This document shows positions 29,641-39,207 of a DNA stretch of 64,000 nucleotides, piece after piece; within the stretch, counting starts at the first letter, position 1; every line of letters begins with the position of its first letter. The notes under the pieces are model-generated. The model had not been told where the DNA came from, ran no database searches, and saw nothing but the letters and a program-made list of their open reading frames with translations. The DNA comes from Trichomonas vaginalis G3. Lineage: Eukaryota > Parabasalia > Trichomonadida > Trichomonadidae. Position numbers and translations under genes: made by a program. The DNA lies in contig NC_067204.1 of the NCBI RefSeq assembly GCF_026262505.1, positions 11,488,522-11,552,521 of the forward strand, read 5' to 3'.

Positions 29641-29797
29641 TTCGATGTTATAAAGTCAACTCTGATGTCATTGAAAGAATCTAATATATATAATGCTTTC
29701 AAGTTTATATATTACAATAAAAAAGAATATTTATTAACAATCATATAAAAATATATAAATAAAAAACATATACAACAATAATTACACCTTAAAAAAG

Positions 29798-32563
29798 TTA
29801 TTTTTTGATAATTTCTGAAATTTCATTTTTTGCTTGTTTCAAAGCTCCTTTTTCTATACTATAAGTAGGTTTTTCCATCAAAGGTGTTGCTCCAACCAAA
29901 TCGAAAAGGAATATTCTGTTAGACCTCTTGTAATAATAAGAAGAAATTTGTTTCAAAACAAAATTTGCCACTTTTGTATTTGAAACAGAACCTTTCTTTG
30001 TTAATTCCAAGTTCTTTAATTTCATTCTAGGGTCAACATTCTTCTTAGGATTCGTCATGCAAATCACCATTTCGCATGTTTCTTTGTATTCAGGAGGAAT
30101 CTCAACAATGTCACTTTTTATCAATTTTCTTTGGTAATTTTTGATGACAGAAGGCAAAGATGGCAAATGGAGTTTCGTCTGTCCGAACTCGAAAGAGCTC
30201 CATGAGTATCTTTGTAGACAAGAAACAATATAAGGGGATTTGTAAAGTAAAGAAATTCCAGCAATTTTGAGTCCGATTGCGTTGTAACTTTTTAGATCTG
30301 CTTCGAGGATTTTCTCAAGAATTTGGTGTGATTCCATGTAAGATGATGTAATAGGACTGGATCCGAATAAACAGATACTTAAAAAGCTGCCCATTCTTTC
30401 TTTTTCGTCACTTTTTACATAAAGATTTTCAATGACTTTTTTAACGTATTTTGAGAGCAAATCCGCCCCTTCTTTTGTTTGGCAGAGCTCCCCAAATATG
30501 TGTGGAGGAAGAGGGAACATCAAAGATGGGAATTTTTCAAAAACGGTTTTTGGGATTTCTTTTGAAAAACTGCAATTGAATGTTGCTTGGAATATATCGA
30601 CATATAAAGTGTTTCCTTCGTCAACCCACCATTCAATCTCTTTTTCTAACTCGTTTTTGTCCAAAATGAAAAATAAAATTTGTCGGCACTTTTTGAACAA
30701 AACTTTTCTTATTTCTTTGTTGTTTTTGGAGACTTCCAAACAGTTTTTGTCGTGAACAATGCAGTCACAGAATAAGGAGAGTAATGAGGAATCTTCGCTA
30801 CTTATTAATTTTGGTAAAACAATGTTTTGGAAACATGTTTTAGCAAAAAATTCCGTTCCTATGTGGGATCTCAAGTTTTCGATGCAGCATTCGCGAATTT
30901 CTTGTTGTGAGGAACTAAGAAATGTCGCAAATGTCTCGTTGACGAGGCTTGGATCAGGATGACAATCCAATGAATTCAAAATCATCTGCGCACAGCATGG
31001 TTTCGTGATCTTTGAGCCAATCTTGATCATGTTGTCATACAAATTCCACTTTTTGAGTATTTTGGTCGGTGCGGAATGACAGGACATAAAAGCAGCGGTT
31101 TTGAAGATTGGCCAGTAAGGAGCGGACGCATCTGGCTGGTTCTTGATGATGTTAGTGAGTGTTGTATCGATGGCTTTACGGAAAAGCATAGAAGCTTCGA
31201 GAATTGACCAAAGATTATTATATTGAACAAATAACTTGAAAAGAGCTTGCAAAGACTCTTCCATAGCAACATTCTTCTCTGTTTTGTCTGAAAGGTATGC
31301 GTTGGCAAAGCATTCGAACAGTTTTGAAAAGAATATTGAAGCAGTTTTTGTTTGACACTCGGATTCATTATGCGGCAAAATAATAAATAACAGTTTGTAA
31401 ATATTATGCCATTCCCATAAGTACGGATCGATAGAATTGAAAGCAAAAGAAGATATACTTGTAATTGACTGATTCATCGAATAGGATTGGGCCAATTTAA
31501 ATACCAATGATGAGCAGTTGGGAGTAATTGATTGTTGAGCGTGAGCTGATGAAATTGCGGACAAATCTAAATCTCTGGCAATTGTACTGCCAATTGAAGG
31601 GAGTAAGTCCTCTAGAAATAGTGCTGCTGTCTTACTATTTGGTGTTGTATCGTTTAAAACTGTAATAAGACCTGAATTAATTAAATAATTTAATGTAAAC
31701 GCAACAAAAGCATTTCCTGGAACACTTTTGTGCTGAAGGAATAGTAATTCTCTGAATACTGCTATAATACTTTCCGCTTGATGATTAAATGACGTTAATA
31801 AATCGACTAAAACGTTTTGATTCATTCCGAAGTGAATTATGCCTGGCCATGAACGTAGAAGGGTGTATAGTATGGTTTCTGAATTTTTACATGTATCTGG
31901 AGATAATGGAGCTACTTGAGTAAATGGAGAAACAATTTCTGATATAAAATGATCTTGGACGACGAACGGGATCCCCCGCTCAATTGCTTGTGGGACGTAG
32001 GCGAACATTGCTTCATTTTGTGTTGCTGTCAGTATTTTGATAAATAAAGTGCCAAGTTGAGGAATATCCCAAATCTGATGGCATGTTTCAATAGCTTTGA
32101 CGATTGTGTCGAGGATACTTTCTCGTAAAATAAATCTTGGAGAGTCATTTATTGAAATAATTCCAAAAACGATTGAATGTGGCATTGCCTGATATGTATC
32201 TATAATGTAATTCATGTAATGATACATCAGTGTCTCCAGTTCTGTCGTTAACTGATATAATTCAAGTGTTCTGTAGTCTCCAGTAATAACAAACAATTTA
32301 TCGAAGTCATACTTCTCTGTTATGTATTCTTTTGTTGCTTTCTCCAGTTCATAGCACATGTTGATTATTAGTGTCGATAAAGATAAATTTTCGATTGAAA
32401 AAATCTGATGAATATATCTTGCCACGAAATTTAAATCGATTTTCGACATATCTAAAGCCTTAACTTCATCGACTAGCTTCCTCATGATCTTTATCTGTTC
32501 AACAGACGAATATCCGCCTTCGAAAACTAGGGATAATTTGATTTCAAAGGCGGAAGTAATCAT
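29798..32563 (-). CDS. Rictor/Pianissimo-like subunit of TOR complex 2
   Basis: 921 residues, intact, helical repeats throughout. Three places match the Rictor family pattern: a Rictor_N-like stretch near residues 240-285 (LLRSWPGIIHFGMN...FRELLFL), a middle-domain-like segment near 690-710 (PHIFGELCQTKEGADLL, compare the family's HxYGELxKTxEGCELL), and the late domain near 775-815 (IGLKIAGISLLYKSPYIVSCL then YSWSSFEFG and LPSLPS, compare the family's FxVLGLIxKTxxGxxxL..GWDS). Rictor scaffolds TORC2, which signals through AGC kinases to actin and membranes. It is shorter than animal Rictor but near the size of protist forms. Call by eye, no search. Confidence 0.6.
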   Translation of the reverse strand: MITSAFEIKLSLVFEGGYSSVEQIKIMRKLVDEVKALDMSKIDLNFVARYIHQIFSIENLSLSTLIINMCYELEKATKEYITEKYDFDKLFVITGDYRTLELYQLTTELETLMYHYMNYIIDTYQAMPHSIVFGIISINDSPRFILRESILDTIVKAIETCHQIWDIPQLGTLFIKILTATQNEAMFAYVPQAIERGIPFVVQDHFISEIVSPFTQVAPLSPDTCKNSETILYTLLRSWPGIIHFGMNQNVLVDLLTSFNHQAESIIAVFRELLFLQHKSVPGNAFVAFTLNYLINSGLITVLNDTTPNSKTAALFLEDLLPSIGSTIARDLDLSAISSAHAQQSITPNCSSLVFKLAQSYSMNQSITSISSFAFNSIDPYLWEWHNIYKLLFIILPHNESECQTKTASIFFSKLFECFANAYLSDKTEKNVAMEESLQALFKLFVQYNNLWSILEASMLFRKAIDTTLTNIIKNQPDASAPYWPIFKTAAFMSCHSAPTKILKKWNLYDNMIKIGSKITKPCCAQMILNSLDCHPDPSLVNETFATFLSSSQQEIRECCIENLRSHIGTEFFAKTCFQNIVLPKLISSEDSSLLSLFCDCIVHDKNCLEVSKNNKEIRKVLFKKCRQILFFILDKNELEKEIEWWVDEGNTLYVDIFQATFNCSFSKEIPKTVFEKFPSLMFPLPPHIFGELCQTKEGADLLSKYVKKVIENLYVKSDEKERMGSFLSICLFGSSPITSSYMESHQILEKILEADLKSYNAIGLKIAGISLLYKSPYIVSCLQRYSWSSFEFGQTKLHLPSLPSVIKNYQRKLIKSDIVEIPPEYKETCEMVICMTNPKKNVDPRMKLKNLELTKKGSVSNTKVANFVLKQISSYYYKRSNRIFLFDLVGATPLMEKPTYSIEKGALKQAKNEISEIIKK

Positions 32564-33518
32564 AATTGAATTAAAAAAGTGGCAAATTCAGTAAAAATAA
32601 AAGTTTGTCGAAAACCTAAAGTACTCACAAAATCTAGATTGAGAGGCGGTCAATGACTTTTGAGGGGAAATTAACGCATGGAATTTAATATTATTTGGGT
32701 TGATATTCTTGCTTATTATTTCAGAAAAAAATCTTAAAAATTTCAATATGAAAATTGAAAGCAATTCAAAAAAATTGCTAACATGTAAATTTTAATATCC
32801 TATGCATAATTTCATATTTTGAACATTTTTTATTTTTGTTTAAAACTTAAAATTTTGCGAATTTAATATAATTTATAAAATATAATACGTATATATATTT
32901 AAAATACACTAAATTTAATTGTTAATTGACGTTTTTGGGAATGAATTTTATCAAAACATGCCTGAATCCGAAAATTTGAAAGAACGAATTAAACAATCAT
33001 ATATGTAGAATTCAAAATACAAACTTAAAGATTGTATACGTTTAAAATTATTCAGATTGTGTTTGATTTCCACTCATTCTGTTTCTTTTGAACTCTAACA
33101 CTAACATTTCATGATGATTACATGATCCATTTATACATGGTTGAATTGTTCCAGATTCTACCAGAAAATCAATCCAAATTTCTCAATGCATTCATGTTGA
33201 TTGGACAAAATTTAAAATTTATCAGCCTGTTTCCAGAGAAACTCATATATTCCCTAATGAAATGTAATTTTTGCTACATTTATTTCAATCAAATTTCAAA
33301 AAATTGACTGCAGAGCTTGAAAAGGTGATGAATCATGTTGTTATTAGATGTACATATTAGATTTACTATTTCCAAAAAAATGCTCAAATTTGAATAGTTT
33401 TTAGAAAATTTGGAATTACACTCCTTACATTATATATAATTAAATGTTTAAATTTTATTTATTTTTCCCTTTTAATTTTATAACGTGCTCTATCAAAACT
33501 AACCTCTCAATTGAAGGC

Positions 33519-33601
33519 CACAAAATCTAAGTAGTGAGGATACACAAATTTTGTATGGAGTACGGTTCAATTTTTGAGAGCCTCACTACTTAGATTTTGT
33601 G
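33519..33601. repeat. Perfect 21-bp inverted repeat with 41-bp loop
   Basis: Left arm 33,519-33,539 (CACAAAATCTAAG then TAGTGAGG) and right arm 33,581-33,601 are exact reverse complements. The loop contains ACAAATTTTGT. It could be a tiny foldback element or an RNA hairpin. A partly similar sequence (CACAAAATCTAGATTGAGAG) lies at about 32,630. Confidence 0.9.
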
Positions 33602-33653
33602 ACTACCTTATAACATTATTTTAGTAAAAATAATAAAAAAAGCATGGATCTAT

Positions 33654-33896
33654 TTTAAATACCGGCTTGGGGATCTTAGATGCTTACTGTTTAAGACTCT
33701 GTCTCAATTTAGATATCGGTTGCCATTCTTTTCTTCGGACGAGCAGACTTCATTCAACACGGCTTATTTGTCAGATATTATGCAGGATTGTTTTATAATA
33801 ATTCGCCTAAACCATCAATCAGGCATGCAAACAGGAATCGATTTTAATTTAGTTGCTAGCCCAAATATTTCTCCGGAATTCACAGAAGCCTTGTGA
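33654..33896 (+). other. Open stretch without a start, possible host-gene or transposase relic
   Basis: About 80 codons are open with good-looking composition (LPFFSSDEQTSFNTAYLSD and IIIRLNHQSGMQTGIDF) ending in TGA; no ATG heads it. GC content is higher than in the surroundings. It could be an exon-like relic; no family recognised. Confidence 0.25.
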
Positions 33897-34572
33897 ACCT
33901 ACTACGAGAGATTTCTCTACTTCACTGCGGTGAAATTTCCTTGAAAATCGCGAGTTGGATCTAAAGTCATTTGAAGATATTTCTAAAATAGGCCAAACAG
34001 CGATTTTTGTTGCATTTAACTTTTTTATTATTCCATTTTTTCCTAAATTTTTATATATTTTGACATTATTTAAATATTTTAAGCTGAAAATAACACGAAG
34101 TGTCACATTATATATAAATACCGATTTTAAAAGATTCTGGCATAGAAAATAAGAGCTTTTCCTGCTCTGAGTAAATAAAACACAATATCAATGTGTAGAC
34201 CCTGTAAGTATGTACTTAGATCAGGTACTTATCCAATAATTTAATATAACAAATTGAACAAGCCGCAATCTATGAACGTGCAAATTACAATATTTTTTTT
34301 ATACATTTATTACTTAATCATTGCTACAAATAAATCCAAATGATCAAAAACGTGTATTTGATAATTATGATTGACTTGAATTTATTATTCAGACAAAATT
34401 TTGATAGAGATCTGTTATAATCTAAGCTATTGATACTTATACCATCGACTTTTATGTCTTTGCATATGTGGAACAATTATATTTTAAATAGACTATTTAT
34501 ATTGATGTTACCTATAATAAATATTAATAAAGAAATTAAAAAAAAATAAAAAATAAGAACATGTTTAAGAAA

Positions 34573-35220
34573 TTACGAAATACATTTTGGATCAGTGTTC
34601 ATTGGGGAAAGTTGTATTTCTGATTCTTTGAGGCATTCTAAGTAATCTCGAAGTGAATTTTGTTTATCAAGATCTCTGAAGTTGGTTCCATAGATAAAGC
34701 ATCTCGTCATGTCGGGACGAATGAAAGAGACACCGAAGTCATCTGTGAATTGAATTGCCTTAGAGAAATCTGTTAAACAATCAATAACTTCTTCTGGCGC
34801 TTTTTGGTTTTTGAGAAATTTTAAGATTATGTTTTGGAGAACAAAGCTGAACCCACTAGCCGTATTTGTCGTGTAAAGACGCAAAGGATGATCATATTCA
34901 AAAAGTAAAGCATCAATTGCTTGCCTAGCAATGAATTCAAAATCTTGTTCATTGAGATCAACTCCTCGTGTAAATGGAACAAAACTAGATATGCAAATTA
35001 AATCAATATTTTTATATGTGTTTTCTTTTGGTATTTCAATTTCTCGTAAATATTTTATTACATATTCTGGAATGGAGATCGAGATAGTTGGGTTGTCATA
35101 TTCAAATGGATCAGTAAAATCAACCTTGTAAAAGTCGGATTTTTCTAGAAGTTTAATGTTTCGTTTGTTGTTTTTGTTGAACCATTTTATGAATCGTGGT
35201 GCCCTCCATGAGTAGTACAA
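34573..35220 (-). pseudogene. Unknown host gene, 5' end missing
   Basis: 215 codons are open on the minus strand (from about YYSWRAPRFIKWFNK to MNTDPKCIS), but no ATG is in frame near the beginning and a stop lies about 66 bases upstream, so the protein lacks its N-terminus: a truncated copy or a gene with a lost start. The product is mixed helix/strand (IDLICISSFVPFTRGVDLNEQDFEFIARQ...FGVSFIRPDMTRCFIYG), with no membrane segment. No family recognised. The usual trichomonad intron signals are not seen upstream. Confidence 0.5.
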
Positions 35221-35952
35221 TCCATATACGAAATTAAAAATTGCTTGTAGAGGGTAAAAAATGGAAAATATTTTCTCAAAATGTCAATTTTTTGAAAAAT
35301 TTTCCTATTTTTAAGGGTGCAAATACGCCCGTATGACATTGTATTCAAAATATGATTTCTAAATTTTATGAATAATATTTAGATTATCAATTAGCTATTG
35401 TTGAAACATTTTCATAGAGGAGTATGAGGCTTTATTGAAATGCCTTTCAAAACAAAAAGTTAGTAATTTTGATTTTTCAATATGAAAATATAAATTACAT
35501 TTAGTAACAATTCTTTTTAAAATGAAATTATTATACATACTTTTTTAAGAATTTTATGGGAGAATGCCTTGTTCGAAATAGGTATTCTATCACAGAAACG
35601 TATGATGCTGATATTGCGATAGATCCGATGACTACAAGTATTATTAAGCATGACTCATCAGATGGGCATAAATTATATTCCCAATTAGTTGTCAAATGTA
35701 AAAACAGTTTCTTTGGCAAAGGTCAATATGATACAACTACTACTTCTTCAGCAACTACAATTAAGTATACAGCGGCATAAAATCAAAACAATTTATTAAT
35801 ATATAATTAAAATAATGACGAAAATAAAAATAACATAGTAAAATAATAAAAATATGTATTCTTCTGATCTTTCTGTATAGATTACGGTTGCATCCTATAT
35901 AAAATCAAAAAAAAGATTATATTATTCTTTGAAAAAGTCTAAACAAATACTA
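35221..35952. other. Intergenic, no firm gene
   Basis: AT-rich. Between 35,531 and 35,780 both strands are open for 60-75 codons; one strand would encode a membrane segment plus short basic tail, the other a polar threonine-rich peptide. Neither has clear support. Confidence 0.4.
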
Positions 35953-36609
35953 TCATTTTGTTGCGGAATCATCTCGATTTGGTTCTTGTACAGAAGCAGG
36001 AGATGGCGGACCTATAGGGCGTTGAATTGAAGGAGGACCTATTGGTTTTTGAATTGAAGGCGGTCCAATAGGTTTTTGGACAGGTTGTGGACCGATCTGC
36101 TTTGAAACAGAAGGCGGACCGATCGGTTTTGGTATTGATGGAGGACCAACTTGTTTTGGAATGGAGGGCGGCCCAATTGGCTTTGGTATTGTAGGTGGTC
36201 CTACAGGTTTTGGAATTGAAGGAGGTCCAACAGGCTTTGGTAAAGATGGAGGAATAGTTGGGAGAGTAGGTGGTCCAGAAGGGCGTGGTACTGGTGGAGG
36301 GATTGGAGGAAGTGTTGAAGATATAACTGGCTTCGGCATAACAGGAGGAATAGGTAATGGTGAGATTGAATTTGTTGGATTTGGTTTTGGTAATCCCTTT
36401 GGCTGTGGTGTGTTTGGTAAACCTGATGTATCTTCTGTTTCATTTGTTGAAAATCCTCCATTTTTGAAAACTTCAGGAATAAATCTGTGATAATAAATAG
36501 AAACTGCAGCTAAATGCTTAAATCCATTTAGATGGTCTCTTCGCGATCTTAAGCTGTTATGTACTAAATAAACATCGCAATATGGGCAGTAGCATCTTTT
36601 TCTCCCCAT
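35953..36609 (-). CDS. U1 snRNP protein C (U1-C)
   Basis: 218 residues from ATG 36,609 (MGRKRCYCPYCDVYLVH). Residues 1-40 are a U1-type zinc finger: Cys8, Cys11, His26 and His32 with exactly the C-x2-C-x14-H-x5-H spacing of human U1-C. It continues as AVSIYYHRFIPE. U1-C stabilises U1 snRNA pairing with the 5' splice site. The rest is a proline-rich tail with about ten tandem copies of a GPPSIPKPI-type unit; proline-rich tails are usual in U1-C but this regular array is unusual. Its presence fits the small set of introns known in trichomonads. Confidence 0.85.
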   Translation of the reverse strand: MGRKRCYCPYCDVYLVHNSLRSRRDHLNGFKHLAAVSIYYHRFIPEVFKNGGFSTNETEDTSGLPNTPQPKGLPKPNPTNSISPLPIPPVMPKPVISSTLPPIPPPVPRPSGPPTLPTIPPSLPKPVGPPSIPKPVGPPTIPKPIGPPSIPKQVGPPSIPKPIGPPSVSKQIGPQPVQKPIGPPSIQKPIGPPSIQRPIGPPSPASVQEPNRDDSATK

Positions 36610-37029
36610 TTTTGTCACTTTTTTACATGATTTTTAACTTTCCATCTCCATTATCTCAAAGCAGAAAGAGAATTGTGTAAAGTCATCATAAATAATATTT
36701 CTCTATATATTAAAAACTACCTGGTAATATTGAAAAATTGGTTTCATTTTAATAATTTCATCAATATTTTATCAAATTTTTTACAAAATGATACAATTCA
36801 TTGAAAATCTTTTAAAAAAACTTTAAAAAGTTAGAAGAAATGTGTTTTGTTTAGGGATAAAAAAAATTTATACCTAAGTAGTATATGAGTGCGGGTTGTG
36901 TGACTTTTTTTGTTACATCTATATATAGACGATGCATTAAAATATATTTATTTATAAATCATTAAAAAAATTAACATTAATTTTAAAATAATTTATTTTT
37001 TTATCTTTTATAAAAGAAGCTATATATAG
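36610..37029. other. Host-to-Polinton B junction region
   Basis: Gene-free. The host promoter of U1-C lies at the left. Near 36,877 a change occurs (AGTAGTATATGAGTGCGGG followed by a T-rich tract); Polintons begin with AG, so this is a possible left end of element B. No matching right-hand repeat was found. Confidence 0.3.
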
Positions 37030-37620
37030 ATGATGTCAGATATTCCGCGATTAATTAAACATTGTTTAAATCCTGAATGGGTTAAACTTCAATTTAAAAA
37101 TGAAGATTGTGAATTATTAAATGAATATGAAAGCCAAAATAAGCTAATGAGGTATAAATATAATGATAATGAATATTTAATTTCATGGAATCAATGGAGT
37201 CATAATCAAAGACCTCATAAACGAGAAGAAGAAATTGAAAATAATGAAATGGAAATCATTGATGACATTAAAGAGGATGGAATTCCTAAATTTTGTAGAA
37301 AAACCTTTAGAACTAAGTTAGGAGCATATAAACGTAGAGTATTAAATCCTGAATATCTTAAACATCAATTTAAAAAGGAAGACTGTGAATTATTAAACGT
37401 TAATGAATATGAAAATGCTAAATCAAAACTGAGATATAAATATATTGGAAGTGATGAAAGGTGTAAAGATAAAGATAAAGTTTATTCAGTTTCATATAAT
37501 AACTGGCACACGTTGGGGATAAGAAAACATTTAGGAGATTATGGTAAAAGTTCCGAATTCTTCAAATCTAGTATGTATGAGAGAGTAAAAGAAATTAGAA
37601 ATAATTATTTTCATGAATAA
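37030..37620 (+). CDS. Protein with two copies of a treble-clef-like domain
   Basis: 196 residues. The segment LNPEWVKLQFKNEDCELLNE..... LMRYKYNDNEYLISWNQW recurs as LNPEYLKHQFKKEDCELLNV....KLRYKYIG....YSVSYNNW about 90 residues later, an internal duplication. The pattern (CELL.EYEN..SKL.Y.Y.....Y..SWN.W) resembles small zinc-ribbon/treble-clef repeats found with GIY-YIG and HNH nucleases of phages and giant viruses, with most metal ligands not visible. A DNA-binding role is inferred. First gene of element B; intact. Confidence 0.45.
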   Translation: MMSDIPRLIKHCLNPEWVKLQFKNEDCELLNEYESQNKLMRYKYNDNEYLISWNQWSHNQRPHKREEEIENNEMEIIDDIKEDGIPKFCRKTFRTKLGAYKRRVLNPEYLKHQFKKEDCELLNVNEYENAKSKLRYKYIGSDERCKDKDKVYSVSYNNWHTLGIRKHLGDYGKSSEFFKSSMYERVKEIRNNYFHE

Positions 37621-37685
37621 AAAATAAACTTTAAAAATTCATGTCTTACATTTTTTGAATAATTTATTTTTTTATTTAATGATAA

Positions 37686-38165
37686 ATGAGTGGATCAAGA
37701 TTCGTAACCGTCAATCAATTAATGGATGTTCTTTCACCAATTCTTGAAAATGTTAAACAAGTAGATGTTTATTTCGATGATTATGTAGAAAGTATATATT
37801 ATAAAGGTAAGTTTAATATTAAACCTATTGCTTTTGCATTTGATAATAAATTAATTGAAAATGCAAAAATTTGGGAATTAATTCCAGATATTGAATTTAT
37901 AACAAATATTAATGATAAATGGTTTAAACGAATTCCAACCACAAAAGTTCTTTGTAAATTAATGATCAAAACTGAGGAAAAAGAATTTAACGGGTTTAAA
38001 TATCATCCAAATAAAGTTTCAGAACTAGAAAATGAAAAACTTCAGAAAAAATTAAACGATAGACTTTCAAATGATCGTATTGAAAAAATAAATAAACCAG
38101 CAGAAGTTGCATTTAATAATGAAATATTTGATGAATATAACCTTGAACTCAGTGATGGGCTTTAG
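37686..38165 (+). CDS. Small conserved Polinton protein
   Basis: 159 residues, MSGSRFVTVNQLMDVLSPIL. Counterpart of 2,192 (element A) and 60,587 (element C): same size, same FVTVN start, KPIAFAFDNK in the middle and acidic end (FDEYNLELSD). Function unknown. The stop codon falls within the first of a run of mini-hairpins, so the last residues derive from that insertion. Confidence 0.5.
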   Translation: MSGSRFVTVNQLMDVLSPILENVKQVDVYFDDYVESIYYKGKFNIKPIAFAFDNKLIENAKIWELIPDIEFITNINDKWFKRIPTTKVLCKLMIKTEEKEFNGFKYHPNKVSELENEKLQKKLNDRLSNDRIEKINKPAEVAFNNEIFDEYNLELSDGL

Positions 38166-38212
38166 CCCTGGGCACTTTGTGCCTTGGACTTTAAGGACCC
38201 GGGCTCAACGAG
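38157..38212. repeat. Mini-hairpin cluster
   Basis: GGGCTTTAGCCC (38,157-38,168), GGCACTTTGTGCC (38,171-38,183) and CTCAACGAG (38,204-38,212), followed by TCATGA. Between two convergent genes, running into both ends. Confidence 0.85.
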
Positions 38213-38604
38213 TCATGATTTATGAAATCAATAATTTGATTTATTCGCTCTTCAATAATTTCTATTCTTTTTGTTAAATCATCTATTTTCATTAATGAGG
38301 TGATTCTTGATTGAGGAATAGATTTCAAACTAACCACTCCTTTTATTTTTGAAATTTTGAATCCATGACCCTCCGGGTCTTGGACTCTGTCCTCAACTTT
38401 AAACATTTTATTCAATTTACACGTTGTCAATTCTTCAAATAATTTTTTATTATTAGCATAATAATCATTAAATTCTTCAACAGATGAAAAAATTTTTATT
38501 TCAGTAATTGGTTTAACAACGTTTATTTTTTGTTGAACATTTTCACTTTCATTTATTTCTTCTCCTTTGTTTCATTTATTTTTAAAATCGGTTTCATTTA
38601 TCAT
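38191..38604 (-). pseudogene. Unknown coiled-coil protein of element B, broken
   Basis: Minus-strand pieces from ATG 38,604 (MINETDF) to 38,191. Contains EFNDYYANNKKLFEEL and a late coiled coil (DDLTKRIEIIEERINQIIDF). A mini-hairpin pair (38,367-38,392) is read through as RVQDPEGHGF. No family recognised. About one break. Confidence 0.5.
38367..38392. repeat. Mini-hairpin pair inside a gene
   Basis: GACCCTCCGGGTC (38,367-38,379) and GGACTCTGTCC (38,382-38,392), read in frame by the minus-strand gene. Confidence 0.8.
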
Positions 38605-38664
38605 TAAATAAAAAATTAGAATATAAGTGATGAAATATATTTTTTAATTAATATTAAATCAGAG

Positions 38665-38901
38665 ATGGCGGCAGGATTCTTTAAAAAATTATGGGAAGGA
38701 ATTAAGAAAGCTGCAAGTTGGGTTCATCAAAAGATTATTAAACCCGTTGCAAACTTTTTGGCACCAGTAGCGAAAACGGCAGGAACTATCATAGGTGGAG
38801 TATTAGGTACTAAAGCAGGTAATCCGGCGATGGGAGCACAAGCAGGTAACGCAATTGGTGGAATTGCTGAAGGAATACTTAATAAAATAGGAGGTGGTTA
38901 G
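38665..38901 (+). CDS. pVI/pX-like amphipathic virion peptide
   Basis: 78 residues: MAAGFFKKLWEGIKKAASWVH, a strongly amphipathic basic helix, then a glycine/alanine-rich hydrophobic segment (AGTIIGGVLGTKAGNPAMGA) of the kind that inserts in membranes. It shares the opening MAAGxFKKLW with the divergently placed 38,926 gene. Similar in design to adenoviral minor proteins. Intact. Confidence 0.55.
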   Translation: MAAGFFKKLWEGIKKAASWVHQKIIKPVANFLAPVAKTAGTIIGGVLGTKAGNPAMGAQAGNAIGGIAEGILNKIGGG

Positions 38902-38925
38902 TGGAAAAATAAATAAATATTATTT

Positions 38926-39138
38926 TTATCTTAGTATCGGTTGTAGTCTTTGATAAACTTTTTCTCCTTTATTTAATACTTCCCTTACCGGAACATTAGG
39001 TGTTATTGATTCAGCAATGTCACTAATTGCTTCTTTATTCTTAAATATCCAATTTGCTCCCTTCTTCAATGTTTCCCAAACTTTATGCGCTCCTCTTTTT
39101 ACTTTATCCCACAGTTTCTTAAATATACCTGCAGCCAT
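38926..39138 (-). CDS. pVI-like amphipathic virion peptide
   Basis: 70 residues, MAAGIFKKLWDKVKRGAHKVW, basic amphipathic N-terminus and a helical C-terminus (NVPVREVLNKGEKVYQRL). A paralogue of the 38,665 product by its first ten residues, on the other strand, directly upstream of the capsid gene. Intact. Confidence 0.55.
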   Translation of the reverse strand: MAAGIFKKLWDKVKRGAHKVWETLKKGANWIFKNKEAISDIAESITPNVPVREVLNKGEKVYQRLQPILR

Positions 39139-39207
39139 AGTTGATTATTTCATTAAAATTAAAAATTCATTTTCATCTTTTAATTTTGATTTTTTATTTA
39201 TTAATAA

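Larger units (their letters stand above)
32564..34572. other. Intergenic stretch with a hairpin and a possible gene relic
   Basis: AT-rich. Contains the perfect 21-base inverted repeat at 33,519-33,601 and a GC-richer open stretch at about 33,654-33,896. The 61-codon frame at 33,122 has no features. Nothing else stands out. Confidence 0.45.

Noticed and set aside
33122-33307. 61-codon frame MIHLYMVELFQ...
   Set aside because: Short, with no features, in a gene-poor AT-rich spacer.
35531-35780. Overlapping frames on both strands, one with a membrane segment and basic tail
   Set aside because: The minus-strand frame lacks an ATG and has a stop directly upstream; the plus-strand frame has no recognisable features. 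It may be the scrap of a surface-protein gene, but cannot be supported.
36161-36490. 109-codon glycine-rich frame opposite U1-C
   Set aside because: It is the antisense shadow of the proline repeats of U1-C.
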